A program made the translations under genes and the position numbers. A stretch of DNA of 64,000 nucleotides from Miscanthus floridulus (lineage: Eukaryota > Streptophyta > Magnoliopsida > Poales > Poaceae), in NCBI RefSeq assembly GCF_019320115.1, contig NC_089589.1, forward strand, positions 23,565,273-23,629,272. The letters run 5' to 3'. This document shows, piece after piece, positions 48,348 to 60,171 of this stretch. A model generated the notes under the pieces. It did no database searches, was not told the origin of the DNA, and worked only from the letters and a program-made list of their open reading frames with translations. Position 1 is the stretch's first letter; each line of letters begins with the position of its first letter.

Positions 48348-49838
48348 CTAATTCCAGAACAAAGGCGTTCTACATTTACGCCCATACAGCGCCTCGAAAG
48401 GTGCCATCTTGAGGCTCTTTTGGTAACTGTTGTTGTATGAGAACTCTGCGTAAGGCAGACTCTTATCCCAACTATCACCATACTGAAGTGCACAGGCTCT
48501 CAACATATCTTCCAAAATCTGGTTGATCCTTTTAGTCTGTCCATCGGTTTGCGGGTGGTAAGCAGAACTGAAATTCAACTTTGTTCCCAAAGATCTATGT
48601 ACTTTATGCCAGAATTGCGATGTAAATTGGGTGCCTCTATCCGACACAATTTTCTTGGGAACACCATGTAAGCACACTATTCGTTCCATGTATAACTCTG
48701 CTAATCTTGCACCATTATAAGTAGTCTTGACTGGTAAAAAGTGAGCGACCTTGGTGAGTCGATCCACTATTACCCATATTGAATCATAACCTCTTTGAGT
48801 GCGGGGTAATCCTACAATAAAATCCATGCCAACTTCTTCCCATTTCCATTCAGGGATCTTCATTGGTTGTAGTAACCCTGCAGGTCTTTGATGCTCAGCT
48901 TTCACTCTTTGACAAGTGTCACACAAAGCCACATATTCTGCCACATCTCTCTTCAAACCATACCACCAATACTTTTCTTTGAGATCCAAGTACATCTTGG
49001 TACTTCTGGGATGTATAGAATAAGCAGACTCATGGGCCTCTTGCAGAATTGCATCACGGATAGCTTTCACTTCCGGTACACATATCCGTTTTCCGAACCA
49101 AAGAGTTCCATTCTCATCCATTCTGAATCCGGGTGCCTTTCCAAGCACTACATTCTCTGCTATCTCTTTAAGTTTTTCATCCTCCAATTGACCTTTGTGT
49201 ATCTCCTGCTCTAGTGTAGGCTCTATTATCAATTCCATTGCATTAGTGACCAGGCTCAAGTTGAGATACTCCATTTTAGCACACAACTCTGCTGACATAG
49301 ATGTTGTCTGAATTCCATTGGCATAGCTCTTTCTGCTAAGTGCATCAGCTACGACGTTTGCCTTTCCCGGGTGATAATGCACTTCCAAATCATAGTCTTT
49401 GATCAATTCCAACCAACGACGTTGTCTTAAATTCAGATCTGATTGGGTGAAGATATACTTCAAACTCTTATGATCAGTATAGATATCACTCTTATGTCCA
49501 ATCAGATAATGTCTCCAGATCTTCAAAGCATGAACCACAGCTGCCAATTCCAAGTCATGAGTAGGATAATTCAACTCATGCTTCCTTAGTTGTCTGGATG
49601 CATATGCAACCACTCTTCCTTCTTGCATAAGCACACATCCAAGACCCAAACGGGATGCATCACAATATATAGAGAAGTTCTTGTTTAAATCGGGCAAAAT
49701 TAATACTGGAGCTATAGTCAATCTCTTCTTTAGCTCTTCAAAGTTTGCCTGGCATTTATCCGACCATACATACTTAGCATTCTTTTCCAACAAAGCTATC
49801 ATAGGCTTGGCTAGCTTGGAAAAGCCTTCAATGAACCT
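48348..49838 (-). pseudogene. Ty3 RNase H and integrase, catalytic Glu lost
   Basis: 484 open codons: RNase H ([15 protein letters not shown], then [11 protein letters not shown]), zinc-binding HHCC ([10 protein letters not shown] to CDTCQ) and integrase core. The integrase aspartates are visible in GMDFIVGLP and SDRGTQF, but the residue 36 positions after the second Asp, where the family has the catalytic Glu, is Lys (codon at 48531-48533, DGQTKRINQ). The segment is bounded by stops at 49839-49841 and 48348-48350 in one frame. The product could not catalyse integration even if translated. Confidence 0.88.
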
Positions 49839-51425
49839 TCAGTAATAACCAGCCAATCCCAAAAAGCTACGAATTTCACTTACTGTAGTTGGTGGTTTCC
49901 AATTCAGTATATCTTGCACTTTGCCTGGATCCACTGCTATTCCACCATTGGAGACAACATGACCCAGAAAAGAGACTTCCTTTAACCAAAACTCACACTT
50001 GCTCCGCTTAGCGTACAACTTATGTTCTCTAAGCTTTTGCAAGACCATCCTTATGTGTTCCGCATGTTCTTCTTCAGTCTTGGAGAATATTAGTATGTCA
50101 TCTATGAATACTACCACAAATTTATCCAGAAACTCCATGAACACCTTATTCATCAAATACATGAAGTATGCAGGTGCATTGGTCAATCCAAAAGACATAA
50201 CGGTGTACTCATATAATCCATACCGTGTAGTGAATGCTGTCTTGGGTATATCTGAGTTCCGAATCTTAAGCTGATGATAACCAGATCGGAGATCAATCTT
50301 GGAGAACACATGAGCTCCTCTCAACTGATCAAACAAATCATCTATCCTAGGCAAAGGGTATTTATTCTTGATGGTAACCTCATTAAGTGAGCGGTAATCC
50401 ACACACATCCGTTGACTACCATCCTTCTTATCCACAAAGATCACAGGTGCCCCCCATGGGGAAGAACTGGGGCGTATGAAACCTTTTTCTTGCAACTCTT
50501 TTAGTTGTTTCTTAAGCTCTTCTAATTCATTAACTCCCATTCTATATGGACGTTTAGCTATTGGTGCAGTTCCAGATAATAATTCAATAATGAATTCAAT
50601 GTCTTGGTCAGGTGGCATACCTGGCAAGTCATCGGGGAAGACATCCAGAAATTCCTCCACGACACGATCTTGTTCAATGATTTCACCATCTAGCTGATTC
50701 ACTGTGGCTGTAGGCTGAGCTTGCACTACTACTTCTACACAGATTCTATCCCCATTGAGTGATGTCACAACCACAGATTTCTCCTGACACTGTATCACTG
50801 CCCGATGTTGTTTCATCCAATCCATTCCTAGGATAAGGTCAATTCCCGCTGTTCTCAACACAATAGGCTTCACCTTGAAGTCTACCCCCCTTAAGGAAAT
50901 GCTAGTTGAGGGGCTCCAATAAGAAGCGGGCATACTACCTCCTGGGGAATTCACTAGTATTGGGTTTTTCATGGCACACAAAGGTATGCTATGCATTCTA
51001 ACAAAAGCTTGAGAGATAAAAGAATGCGAAGCACCAGAATCAAAAAGTACGGTAGCAGAAATAGAGTTGACGTTGAACGTACCCAACATGACCTCAGGCG
51101 TCTCCTGAGCTGCATCAGATGACACATAGTTCACCTTCGCTGTGAGAGGTGGTCGGGCGTTGAACTTCTGATTGTTGGCCTGGTTCTGAGGTGCTTGCTG
51201 GTTCTGCTTCTTAGGACACTGATGAGCATAGTGACCTACTTCTCCACATCGGTAACAGGCATTGGGATTGTTGGGTGCGCCACTCTTCACAGGAGCATTG
51301 TTTGGCACTCCCTGGCGTGTTGCAGGATTGCTAGTCTGTTGCGGGGGACGCTGATTTCCAAACTGTTGCTGATACTGAGGGCGTTGTTGGAACTGGTTCC
51401 GCTGAGGATACTGACCACGGTTTCC
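49839..51425 (-). pseudogene. Ty3 gag zinc knuckle, protease and reverse transcriptase
   Basis: 489 open codons: CCHC zinc knuckle [14 protein letters not shown] (residues 18-31), aspartic protease [10 protein letters not shown] (catalytic Asp about 90), and reverse transcriptase with [15 protein letters not shown] and active site FIDD (about residue 408), then FLGHVVS. The frame is ended by TGA at 49839-49841, within the conserved GLAGYY block. A further stop at 51426-51428 separates it from gag. Confidence 0.88.
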
Positions 51426-52163
51426 CTAATGAGTTGGTCCTTGATTCCTCTGCTGGAAACCTTGCTGGGGATAAGCACGCGAGCGAGTGTTGCTTCCAGA
51501 AGCTTGCCCTTGGAGCCTTCTCTTCTTAGCTTCCATCTCCTTGCGCTTATCATCAATCACGATTGCGCGATTCACCAAAGACTGGAAGTTAGGATAAGTA
51601 TTAGACATCAGCTGGAGCTGCAGTCCATCATAGAGTCCCTTGAGGAAACGGCGTTGCTTATCCTTGTCATCTGCCACATCATTAGGAGCGTAGCGAGATA
51701 GTTATGCGAACTTGTCCCGATATTCCGCCACAGTCATTGATCCTTGCTTGAGAGATCTGAATTCTTCCTGCTTCAGTTCCACTAGTCCATCAGGAATATG
51801 GTATGATCGGAAACTGTCCTTAAATTCCTACCAAGTGATATCAGGAGCATTGTTGGGACGTCCAAACTGGAATGATTCCCACCAATCCTGAGCAGCTCCT
51901 TGGAGTTGCCCGGAAGCATACAACACTTTCTCCAGGTCGTTGCATTGTGCTATATTCAGTTGTTTCTCCACAGCACGCAACCAATCATCGGCCTCCATAG
52001 GGTCTGTGGCATGTGTGAACACCGGTGGATGACCTTTCATAAACTCTCCACGCTTATCTCTAACCTGGACAGGCGGTGGACCTCTTGCAGGTTCATTGTC
52101 CAACCGCTGCATCATAGCTTGCATCAGCTGCGCTTGCATACCCAAGATCTGCTCCATGGTCAC
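51426..52163 (-). pseudogene. Ty3 gag, broken by stops
   Basis: Two gag segments (51828-52163 and 51426-51677) lie in the pol frame, interrupted by stops at 51828-51830 and 51702-51704. Gag landmarks include DPMEADDWLRAVEKQL, AAQDWWESF and RFLKGLYDGLQLQL. The first ATG (52163) lies only 22 bases from the truncated LTR, so the original gag start and leader may be lost. Confidence 0.8.
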
Positions 52164-52185
52164 AGGTGGCGGTGGTGGATCAATT

Positions 52186-53561
52186 CAGTAGCGCCATCAT
52201 GTAGCTTATGAAATTACGAAACTAACGCGATTAGAATGGATCAATTCGGAGTTAAAACGACAATTCTATAAGCGAAACAGTTCGAATGGCATTTCTGTAA
52301 ATACTGAAAGCGTACTTTTGACTTAAACAGTGAAGTTTATGTTTTCTAAACGGGATTGCGCATTTGGGGAAATACGCTAAGGACGGCGGGTTAAGACTTA
52401 GAAAAGTCCAGGGGCTCTTTAGCAAATTTACCCCCGAAGGGGTAACTTCTATTTCAGGCCGTTGATCACGCAAGGGACGGCTAGGATCGGCCTGGGGGGT
52501 TTCGGCCGGCCGGAACAGGGTCACCAGCGAGGCTAGCCATGGCCGGCGGCAAAGAACACGCCGGCGAGCTCGGATAGGGGGACTAGGGTCCGCCAAACGG
52601 GGAACCGAGGGCACCCGAGAGCTCGGGGGAAGAAGGGGGTCGCGCACGGGTCGAGAAGACGGCCGGAGGGGAAAGCCGGGGCGCGGGCGCCATGGCCGGC
52701 GGCATGGAGCTCGCGGACGCTTGCGGAAAGGGCGCTAAAAGCCACGAAACACGAAATGAAACGCATGGGGAGAGAGAGGGGACCACGGCGAGCTCACCAC
52801 GGGCGAAAATCGGAGGCGGAGACGGCTCGGAGACGACGGCGACGCGGACGGCGAGGACGGTGGTCGGCGGGGCTCCTCCGTGCGGCAGTTGCGGCCGGGA
52901 CGAGGCGAAAATGGAGCGGGGGCAGTAGGGGGTGCGCGAGGGGGGGCTCGGCTGCCTTTTTGTAGTGGCCGGGGAGCGGGGGGGCGCCCACGATGCACGA
53001 GTGGAGCGCGGGCGGTTGCTGCATGACCGCCGCTGCGGTTGCGGGACGCGCGGGAGGAAGGGGGCGGCTCCGACAGGTGGGGCCCGGGCGTCAGCGGCTG
53101 GGCGCAGCAGTTGCCTGGTGCGGGCGACGTCGAGGCGCGCGGCTGCTGGGCTGGGCGCGGCAGTTGCTGGGCCGCGCGTAGCTGGGCCGGCGCGGAGCGC
53201 GCGGCTGGGCTGGCGGCAGGTGCTGGGCCGCGGGAGGGAGCTGGGCCAGCGGAAAGAAGAAAAGCCAGCTGGCCGAATCTGAGGAAGGGAGGAAATGGAA
53301 GGAAATTTTCCTTTTTCTTTTTATAAATAAAATTTTCAAACTCATTTTCAAAAGGTTTTTAAAATCTTTTAGCATTTGAACAAAACCACCCGTCACAGAA
53401 ATAAATACGCAATAGCATGAATGCATCAACATGTTTCTATTCTTGCATTTTCTTTTAATTTCATAAAAGAAATATTACTTCCTAATTTGAATTGCACATA
53501 TAATTGCATATTTAAATCAAATTTACTATTTTAAAAAGAATTCAAATTTTTGGGTGTTACA
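52186..53561 (-). repeat. 5' LTR of nested element, 3'-truncated
   Basis: 1376 bp matching 46361-47737 with few differences. The part equivalent to 44771-46360, including the LTR end, is absent and gag sequence abuts directly. The PBS is therefore also gone. Confidence 0.88.
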
Positions 53562-53566
53562 CAAAG

Positions 53567-53862
53567 TCATGGCCGATGCCCTTAGCAATGGAGAGTCATG
53601 CTAAGAAGGTTCGGGTGACACTAAGGACTAAGAATTTTATTCCAAGTTCAAGCAACTTGATTGGAATCATTAATGTTTTGAAGATTGGTAGTAGAATTTC
53701 CTTCTGATCAAGAGATTTGTCAGGCTTGGTAGGAAGGTGGATATTTTAAGACAATGGAACTGCACGAGGAAGTAAAGAAGAATCCAAGAACGAAGTATCT
53801 CTATCTCCTAGTCGACGTCTTCTGAATCTCGGGGACGAGATTCATCTTAAGGGGGGTAGAAT
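53567..53862 (+). other. LARD internal region, right part
   Basis: Continues the internal region after the nested element and ends with the purine-rich tract AAGGGGGGTAGAAT (about 53849-53862) just before the 3' LTR. Non-coding. Confidence 0.8.
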
Positions 53863-56800
53863 TGTAACACCGTAAACTTTGAATTTTTGAAAATAGAGTT
53901 AAAATGATTTATTTTTGAATTTTTGAGCACATGAAAACATAGGAAAATAAAAATTTCATTAATTTAAAATTTATCATAAGGTAGAAACATGTTTGTTGCA
54001 TTCATGCCGGTCGCACCTCGTGTTTCTAGGTACAAAATGTGTGTTTTTTATACGTTTAGGAGACGAATATCTATCTCTAGGAATTTTTCAGCTTCTTCCT
54101 AGAATTTAATTCCTACTTCCTCCACCTTAATCTTTATGTTCCAAATTCCCAGCAATCTTATCATGGGCTCCAAATACTTTATTTGAGTTCATCATGTTCC
54201 AAAGTGTCTCTGAGAATTTTCCCCAAATTTTCGGAGGTCTCAGAGTATTTTTCGTGGCTTAAATATCAATTCTGGACTTTTCTAGAATTGTTTTATCCAC
54301 GGAATTAATTAATTCCAAAAATAATAAATTTCTCATTTTTCCCAACGCTCAAAGCCCATGTGCAATAATCCTAATAAATCCTAAAGGGCTAGGCATTTAT
54401 TTACTAATGGGCTTTAATGTTTATTTAGGCCCATTAGTGCAGACGGATGGTGCAACGTCAATTAGTACCATATCGCTAGTTGACGTGGAGGTGGGGAGTT
54501 TTTCTTCCTATATATATCAACCAACCCCCTTGGGTAAAGCACACCAAAACTACCGTAAAAGGAGCCCCTAGTTTGGGAAATCCCTCGTGTAGTAAATTAT
54601 ATTTTTCTCCTCTTTTCCTCGCCGTCGCTGTTGCCATCTTTTTCTCCAAGTCCGGCCGTCACCGTCGATCCACTGCTTCCTCGATCCACCGCTTCTCTGC
54701 TCTCGGTGAGGAACTCTGCGTCCTCCACATTTTGTTTCTTAATTCAACTTCGACGTTACCTCTGCGCCGATCTTATAGTTAGACTGAAACTCCAGTGTGT
54801 CTGTGACAGATGGCCATGGCTGCAGCCCACCTACTGCTTCCCTGTCTTGGAAACCAGATCTACGTTGTCCTTTGTCTTCCTACTTCAACATATGCAAACC
54901 TTCAAGCAAACAGCACCGTGCATGTATGTCAATAATGCAAGCTAGCAAGCGCCAAGGATGACGAGTATGTAAGCTTAGCAACGTAATCTTCTATCTGGAA
55001 GCGAAGATTCCCCATGTAAGCATGTATATCCTTTATATTTTGGTTAAGTTCTTGATGCCGTGCACGTGCCCTGCTCTAGTTAGCTGTTCCAATTAGCTTG
55101 ATGACATCACATGACATCACGTATATGTTTTATGGCCGTTTTCTTATAGAAAAACAAATCCAACAATACTATAGAAATACACCACTTACTTTCAATAATG
55201 GATCTCCACCGTTTCTTCGTTCTAACTCCGATTTGATCCGTTCAACTTGCGCTAGGTTCGTAATTTCATAACCTACATGTTCATACTACTGTTCGATGTG
55301 TTTTCAACTTTTAAAATTTGTGATTAGATTTAATCTATTATTTTGTCAAAGGAAATCTTGTTTATTTCATATCTTCTGCGTTTTAGATCCGTTTTGACCC
55401 ATTCAAGTTGCGTTAGATTCATAGCGACGAGGTCTACGTGTTAGTAACCGTGGTTACCATATTACTATTTCTAAAATTTCATGGTTTAAATCATATCTTG
55501 ATTAATAATTATGCACCTGGGTTTTGTAAATAAGATATGATTTGTTTCACTTTAGTTTTATAAATCAAATCTAAGTTTGACTTAAATTATAATCTCTATC
55601 AAATATCTTATATATGTTTTTATATATTTAAAACACATGAAGCTAATAGTTTTATATTTTCTCCAATGAACAAATCTTTCGGTAGATGTATCTTTTTCAC
55701 TGTAGCTTCGATTAGCGTGTTTTTCGCATCTGTGTGTTCGTAGCGAGACGTAGATTCTTTTTACAAACTTTTCATCTTGATTTTATGTTTGGTGTACTGT
55801 TCTAATTTAGATCTATTGTTGCTTCGTGTATGATTGTATGGATGTTTGTGTGGTGCTTTATGATTACGTCCAGTCGGTGAGATATAAGTGGTGATCAGGA
55901 AGAAAAAGAAGAAGAACGTTGAAGATTAAAGCTTACCGAAGGATCGGTGTTTAAGGCAAGTATAGCATGGGACCATCCTTGTTGCCTATTCACTGTTAAT
56001 CATTTAATTCATACTGCATGTGTCTACCTTGACTACCACTAAGGATATCCTAGTCTTTTGTACTAGTACCTTGACTCCTATGGGGTACTGCATTGGTTAG
56101 TATGATGCTAGTGCTCAACTACAACCATGATCTTGTAACTTGACTAATGGAATATGCAATAAACATTAAAAGATGTTTTTAGCAACATGGAACAAGGGGC
56201 TAGAGCATTGGGCTATTTTATGGTGCTCTAGATTCCTCTCCCTAAGGACTTATCTGTAAGTGATCATCCGGGACTTACAGTATAGCTGTGAGGGCTACAT
56301 GGCTCTGGCTTTAGCTCAGTATGAGGATCTTTTCTAGCTTGTTAGTGGTTACCTTTATTGGCGTAAGAATGGCTTGCCGAATCGGGTATAGCGCGGCCTC
56401 TGTCCCCATGTGTATAGGCTGCGTGTCAATGTGCCATCGGGAAGGGGGGCTCTACATCTGTTTGTCGAGTGAATCTAATGGCCCTAACTTGTTAGACGAA
56501 CCTTTGAAAGGCTTCATAGTGAACCCTGTGGACCTTCCTTGGTAGTGGGTCAAGAGGCTGATCACCTCGGGCGAAAGGGTAAATCACGACTCACAGTGAA
56601 AGTGTACAACCTCTGTAGAGTGTAAAACTGGTATATCAGCCGTGCTCACGGTCACGAGCGGCCTTGGAACATTTACGGAATAGATGATGAACACTAATGA
56701 TATGGATGATGAAGATGCTCACTAATGGTTAATTGTTTATGCTATTCATTATTCATGTTTACCTGATCATGTGTTTATATGGGCTTGAGGTGAACTTGTT

Positions 56801-57214
56801 GCTACTCAATTGCTAAAATCATGACTCATTAAAAGCTAATCGCAGTTAAACCAGTGTCAGCCTTTTGAGCCTCATGAACCCCATGTTATATTTGTTGAGT
56901 ACGACATGTACTTACGCTTGCTTTATTTTAAAATATTTGGATGAAAATCTCGGATGGGTACCAGATTGTTAGAGTTTGGAGGAATTAGGCTTGTGATCAA
57001 CCAGTCAGTTGTCCCTGTGGATTTGAAGTCTTCGCCTAAAGATCGGAGTTGTCTTTACGCTGTCTATACTCTGAGGTTATATTCTTTATACTAATACGCT
57101 ACGTATTTAAGCATTGTCTTGATATTACCCTTATTTGTAGCTATATGTGAGATTTGACTTCCTGGGCTCACATATGGTGTGTATCTGGTTTTGTTCTTAA
57201 AACCGGGTGCTACA
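53863..57214 (+). repeat. 3' LTR of second LARD
   Basis: 3352 bp, near-identical to 39843-43195, TGTAACACC...GGGTGCTACA, followed by the ATAGC target duplication. TATA-like box at 54509-54518. Confidence 0.88.
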
Positions 57215-57948
57215 ATAGCTCTGAAGAACATACTTGGCATACCTCTCACGGACAGATAAATTTAATAGTTGACTTAATACATAACTTTTACATATCTTGG
57301 GGAAAAAGGCAAGACGAGCTAGAACTAAAATTTGATAGGTTGCAAAAGGAACATAAGCACCTTGAAGAGCAATATTCAGCTACTAATAATAAATTAGAAT
57401 TAGCTTTACAAATTTTAGAAGAAAGTAAAGTTTCTCTAGGTAAAATTAGCCAGAATAGTGATTATATTAAAAAAGATATAACTTTCCTATATAAGAAGAC
57501 TGATCCTATAGATTGGTCAAATATAATTAGCATATGGAAAGGATTGATAGTCCAAAAATATATACAAAATCAGCATAATATTAGAAATAGAGTAGAAGAT
57601 ATGATTACATATTTAGAAACATTTTTAGGTGAATCAGTCAAAGTCTTATGGGAACAATGGGTAGAAGCTTTCCCTAATCATTATGCCCAATTAAAAATGG
57701 CTGGTAGTAACCCATATAATTTTGCAAATATTATATCAAGCATTGTAATAGGTGAAGATCCTGAATTAGGATTTACTGTATTACAAAATGAAAGATTAAA
57801 AGAAATAGAAAAATTGTCACTGACAAGCTAGAAAGGAATAAAAGAATTTTCTCAACACTATTTGTATAATGCTACGACTGCCAAGTAAGGCTATAACCAA
57901 GGTATAGTAGAAAAATATTTTAATAAATTACCAGAGCCTTTAGGTTCT
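57215..57948 (+). pseudogene. EPRV copy A: ORF1 joined to coat-protein core
   Basis: After the LARD, ORF1 resumes with its coiled-coil segment (LKFDRLQKEHKHLEEQY). At about 57505 it is joined directly to the capsid core (DPIDWSNIISIWKG, then WVEAFPNHYAQLKMAG). Comparison with copy B shows a 1730-bp deletion with TGAT shared at both edges, removing the movement-protein region. The chance in-frame join is followed by stops at 57829-57831 and 57886-57888. It is not a functional gene. Confidence 0.8.
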
Positions 57949-59160
57949 ATGATATTAGAAGAATATAAAAAGGAAACTATTGGTAAAGAATATAATATTT
58001 CTCAGGCTATAACATTTGTTTTCAAACAGTTAAGAAAAATATGCACGAATATACAAGCCCAAAGATCAATGAAGCAATCAGACTATAATTTTTGCAATAA
58101 AATAGTCCAAATACCCTTGACATATGGAGAAGAGAGATCTAGAAATAAGAAATATCCTAAGAATTATAAGAAAGGAAATGTAAAGACAAAGAGACGTTAT
58201 TTTCTTAGAAGGTCAGATAATAGAGCTCTATTCCTCCACAAAAGGAATGTAAGAAGATATAATCCCAGAAAAACTTATGATAGTTCATGTAGATGTTTTA
58301 TCTGCAACTCGCCTGATCACTTAAGCAAAACATGTCCTAACAAAGACAAGAAAAGGTATTCCAATAAGCAAGAAGAACAAGAAAAGGTTCAAATAATAGA
58401 TAGTGTGAATGAAAATATCTTAGTCTATGATGATGATGATATAATGGATGATGAATCAATATATTCAATTATAGAGACAGATGAAATAGAATATGATGAA
58501 GAAAAAGAATCAAGTGATGAAGAGTTAGATTTAATTGATGAGTTAGCAGGATTAAAAATAGAAATGATGGATCAAATAAACTGCGAACACAAATGGGATC
58601 ATAAAAAAGGTGATTCTAATATAAATTGTGTATTTTGCATATATTATCAAGATCCAGCAAAAAGAGCAACATGTAGGCTATGCTTAAGACAAGCATGCAT
58701 GCCATGTTTAAAACAGCAAAGCGATATGAAAAAGAACTCAGAAGCTAAAATAATATATGAAGAAAATAAAGTGCAATCAGAAAAAGAAGTAATTCTAGAG
58801 GAAAAAAGAAACAAATATTTAAACAATATTTCCCAAGAGTTTCTCATACCTAGATTAAGTTTTAAGACTGAACAAACTTTGTCATACTTTACTTGTGATA
58901 TTATAGATCTAATTTGGAAGAAATATGCTGAAAGGCATTACAAAACCTTTCATAATATACAAAAATACTTTATGAAATTATACCAAGGTAAAGAAAGACA
59001 TCTAGGAATAATTGTGAATGCAAATACTTTTCCTTTACTTCATCTTGATGATAAATTAATTGTTAAGCCTCATCAAAGATTCTTAATATTGAAGGCTGAT
59101 ATAAATTTAAAATATTTCAGAAGTGTACAAAGAAATATTGGAGATGATATATCTTTATAG
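57949..59160 (+). pseudogene. EPRV coat protein C-terminal half, two Cys motifs
   Basis: 403 open codons in the capsid frame. A basic region (YKKGNVKTKRRYFLRR) precedes a CCHC RNA-binding finger CRCFICNSPDHLSKTC (about 58285-58340). An acidic stretch follows, then a second cluster that fits CX2CX11CX2CX4CX2C exactly (from CVFC to CMPC, about 58627-58710). From about 58800 the sequence no longer matches the protease region of the minus-strand copy and is unrecognised, so a deletion or a different viral segment is joined here. Part of a larger frame broken by upstream stops. Confidence 0.75.
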
Positions 59161-59714
59161 ACTATTATGGATTAGGTCATGATATATATGGTACACTTGA
59201 AGAGATACTCCAATCAGACCTTGGAATAGCTATCAAAGAAGCTTGTAAGAAATTAGCATGCATTCAAGGTAGATACAAAATTAAGTTTTGTTCTAATCCA
59301 CCAAAGTTTACACAACCAATAAGACCAGCATGCCATGATATATATATTACAAAGGGATCATACAAATTTCCTACTACATGGACTTCAGACTCATGGCAAA
59401 ATTATGAAGAGTTGTTCGTAAAAGACACGAACCATGATAATTGGAGAATTTTTAGTGAAGCAAAAGAATTAGAAGGGAATACCAAATTTGCTTCTGAATA
59501 TTATATGATGTACCAAAATAAAATAATAAAAGTATTCTTGAGAGAATACTATGGAAGATACAGTATAATACAAAGAGAAGTTGGCAGACTAATAAAGCCA
59601 AGTTATGACAAAGAATGCCAATTACGAAAAGAATATCGTGAATTGTTGTCCTGGTATGAAATATGGCAACCTGAAGAAGTGGACAACGAAGAAAATATTG
59701 AAGATTCAATATAG
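59161..59714 (+). pseudogene. EPRV 3' coding remnant, function not recognised
   Basis: Includes a 100-codon open segment (59412-59714) ending in an acidic tail, preceded by a frame with stops. The last 30 or so codons correspond to the sequence just after the viroplasmin-like ORF in the minus-strand copy, so this is the 3' end of the viral coding region. I cannot assign the rest to a known domain. Confidence 0.45.
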
Positions 59715-60171
59715 ACTCAGGTCAATTTCAATATGTGCATATAAGAAATATACTCCTTATGTTGATAAGGTGTTATCAACAATTTGCCTGGGGGAAGATA
59801 AGAATAATATTACATGCCATGGAGATAATACTGCATGCCTATTCTTGATTTGATGTTTGCAACATCAATCATTCGGGCGTGGAAGACCATACCAAAGAAT
59901 ATCCAGAAGGATACAACCGTGCGCGATGGAGGACAGTGCAAAAGGAATATACAGTCACTCTACTGTAGCCAGGACAATTATTCTCTGTCCAGCTGTCCAG
60001 GCAACAGTAAAGGATGATAATTGAAGACGCCAGCCGCTTCCTTAAGCACGAAGGCTCCTCAATCAAATAATTGAAGACTTCGCCTCGAAGGAACTCCAAA
60101 AGATAAGCGTGAAGGACGCTCCAGAAGGTGCTTGCTACTGTATAAAGCGGGACATCGGGTGCATTCATTGA
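59715..60171 (+). promoter_or_regulatory. EPRV copy A promoter region
   Basis: Non-coding region between the last ORF and the leader, with TATA box TATAAAG at 60141-60147 and an expected RNA start about 60170. The same region is found inverted at 35284-35640. By analogy with caulimovirids it would drive the pregenomic RNA that runs into copy B. Confidence 0.65.

Larger units (their letters stand above)
44771..53561 (-). mobile_element. Nested Ty3 (chromovirus-like) retroelement, decayed
   Basis: Inserted into the LARD internal region with target duplication CAAAG (44766-44770 and 53562-53566), on the minus strand. The left LTR (3' LTR) is complete. The right LTR (5' LTR) has lost about 1.6 kb together with the PBS and gag leader. 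The gag-pol region 47787-52163 is one frame with five stops. LTR termini are TGT...ACA and the LTR matches the solo LTR at 962-3748. The LTR-to-pol order and the C-terminal chromodomain-like sequence point to a chromovirus (Tekay/Del type suspected). Confidence 0.9.
39843..57214 (+). mobile_element. LARD-like LTR retroelement carrying a nested Ty3 element
   Basis: LTRs at 39843-43195 and 53863-57214 (3353 and 3352 bp), termini TGTAACACC...GGGTGCTACA, 5-bp target duplication ATAGC. Without the nested insertion (44771-53561 plus one duplicated CAAAG) the internal region is about 1.87 kb and non-coding. It is the same family as the array at 18880-32901 but in the opposite orientation. The two LTRs differ at many scattered sites, so it looks older than the array. 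Confidence 0.9.

Noticed and set aside
57154..57831. 225-codon ORF as an intact viral gene
   Set aside because: Its first 20 codons are LARD LTR sequence, followed by ORF1 sequence and then capsid sequence joined by a deletion. It is a chance fusion.
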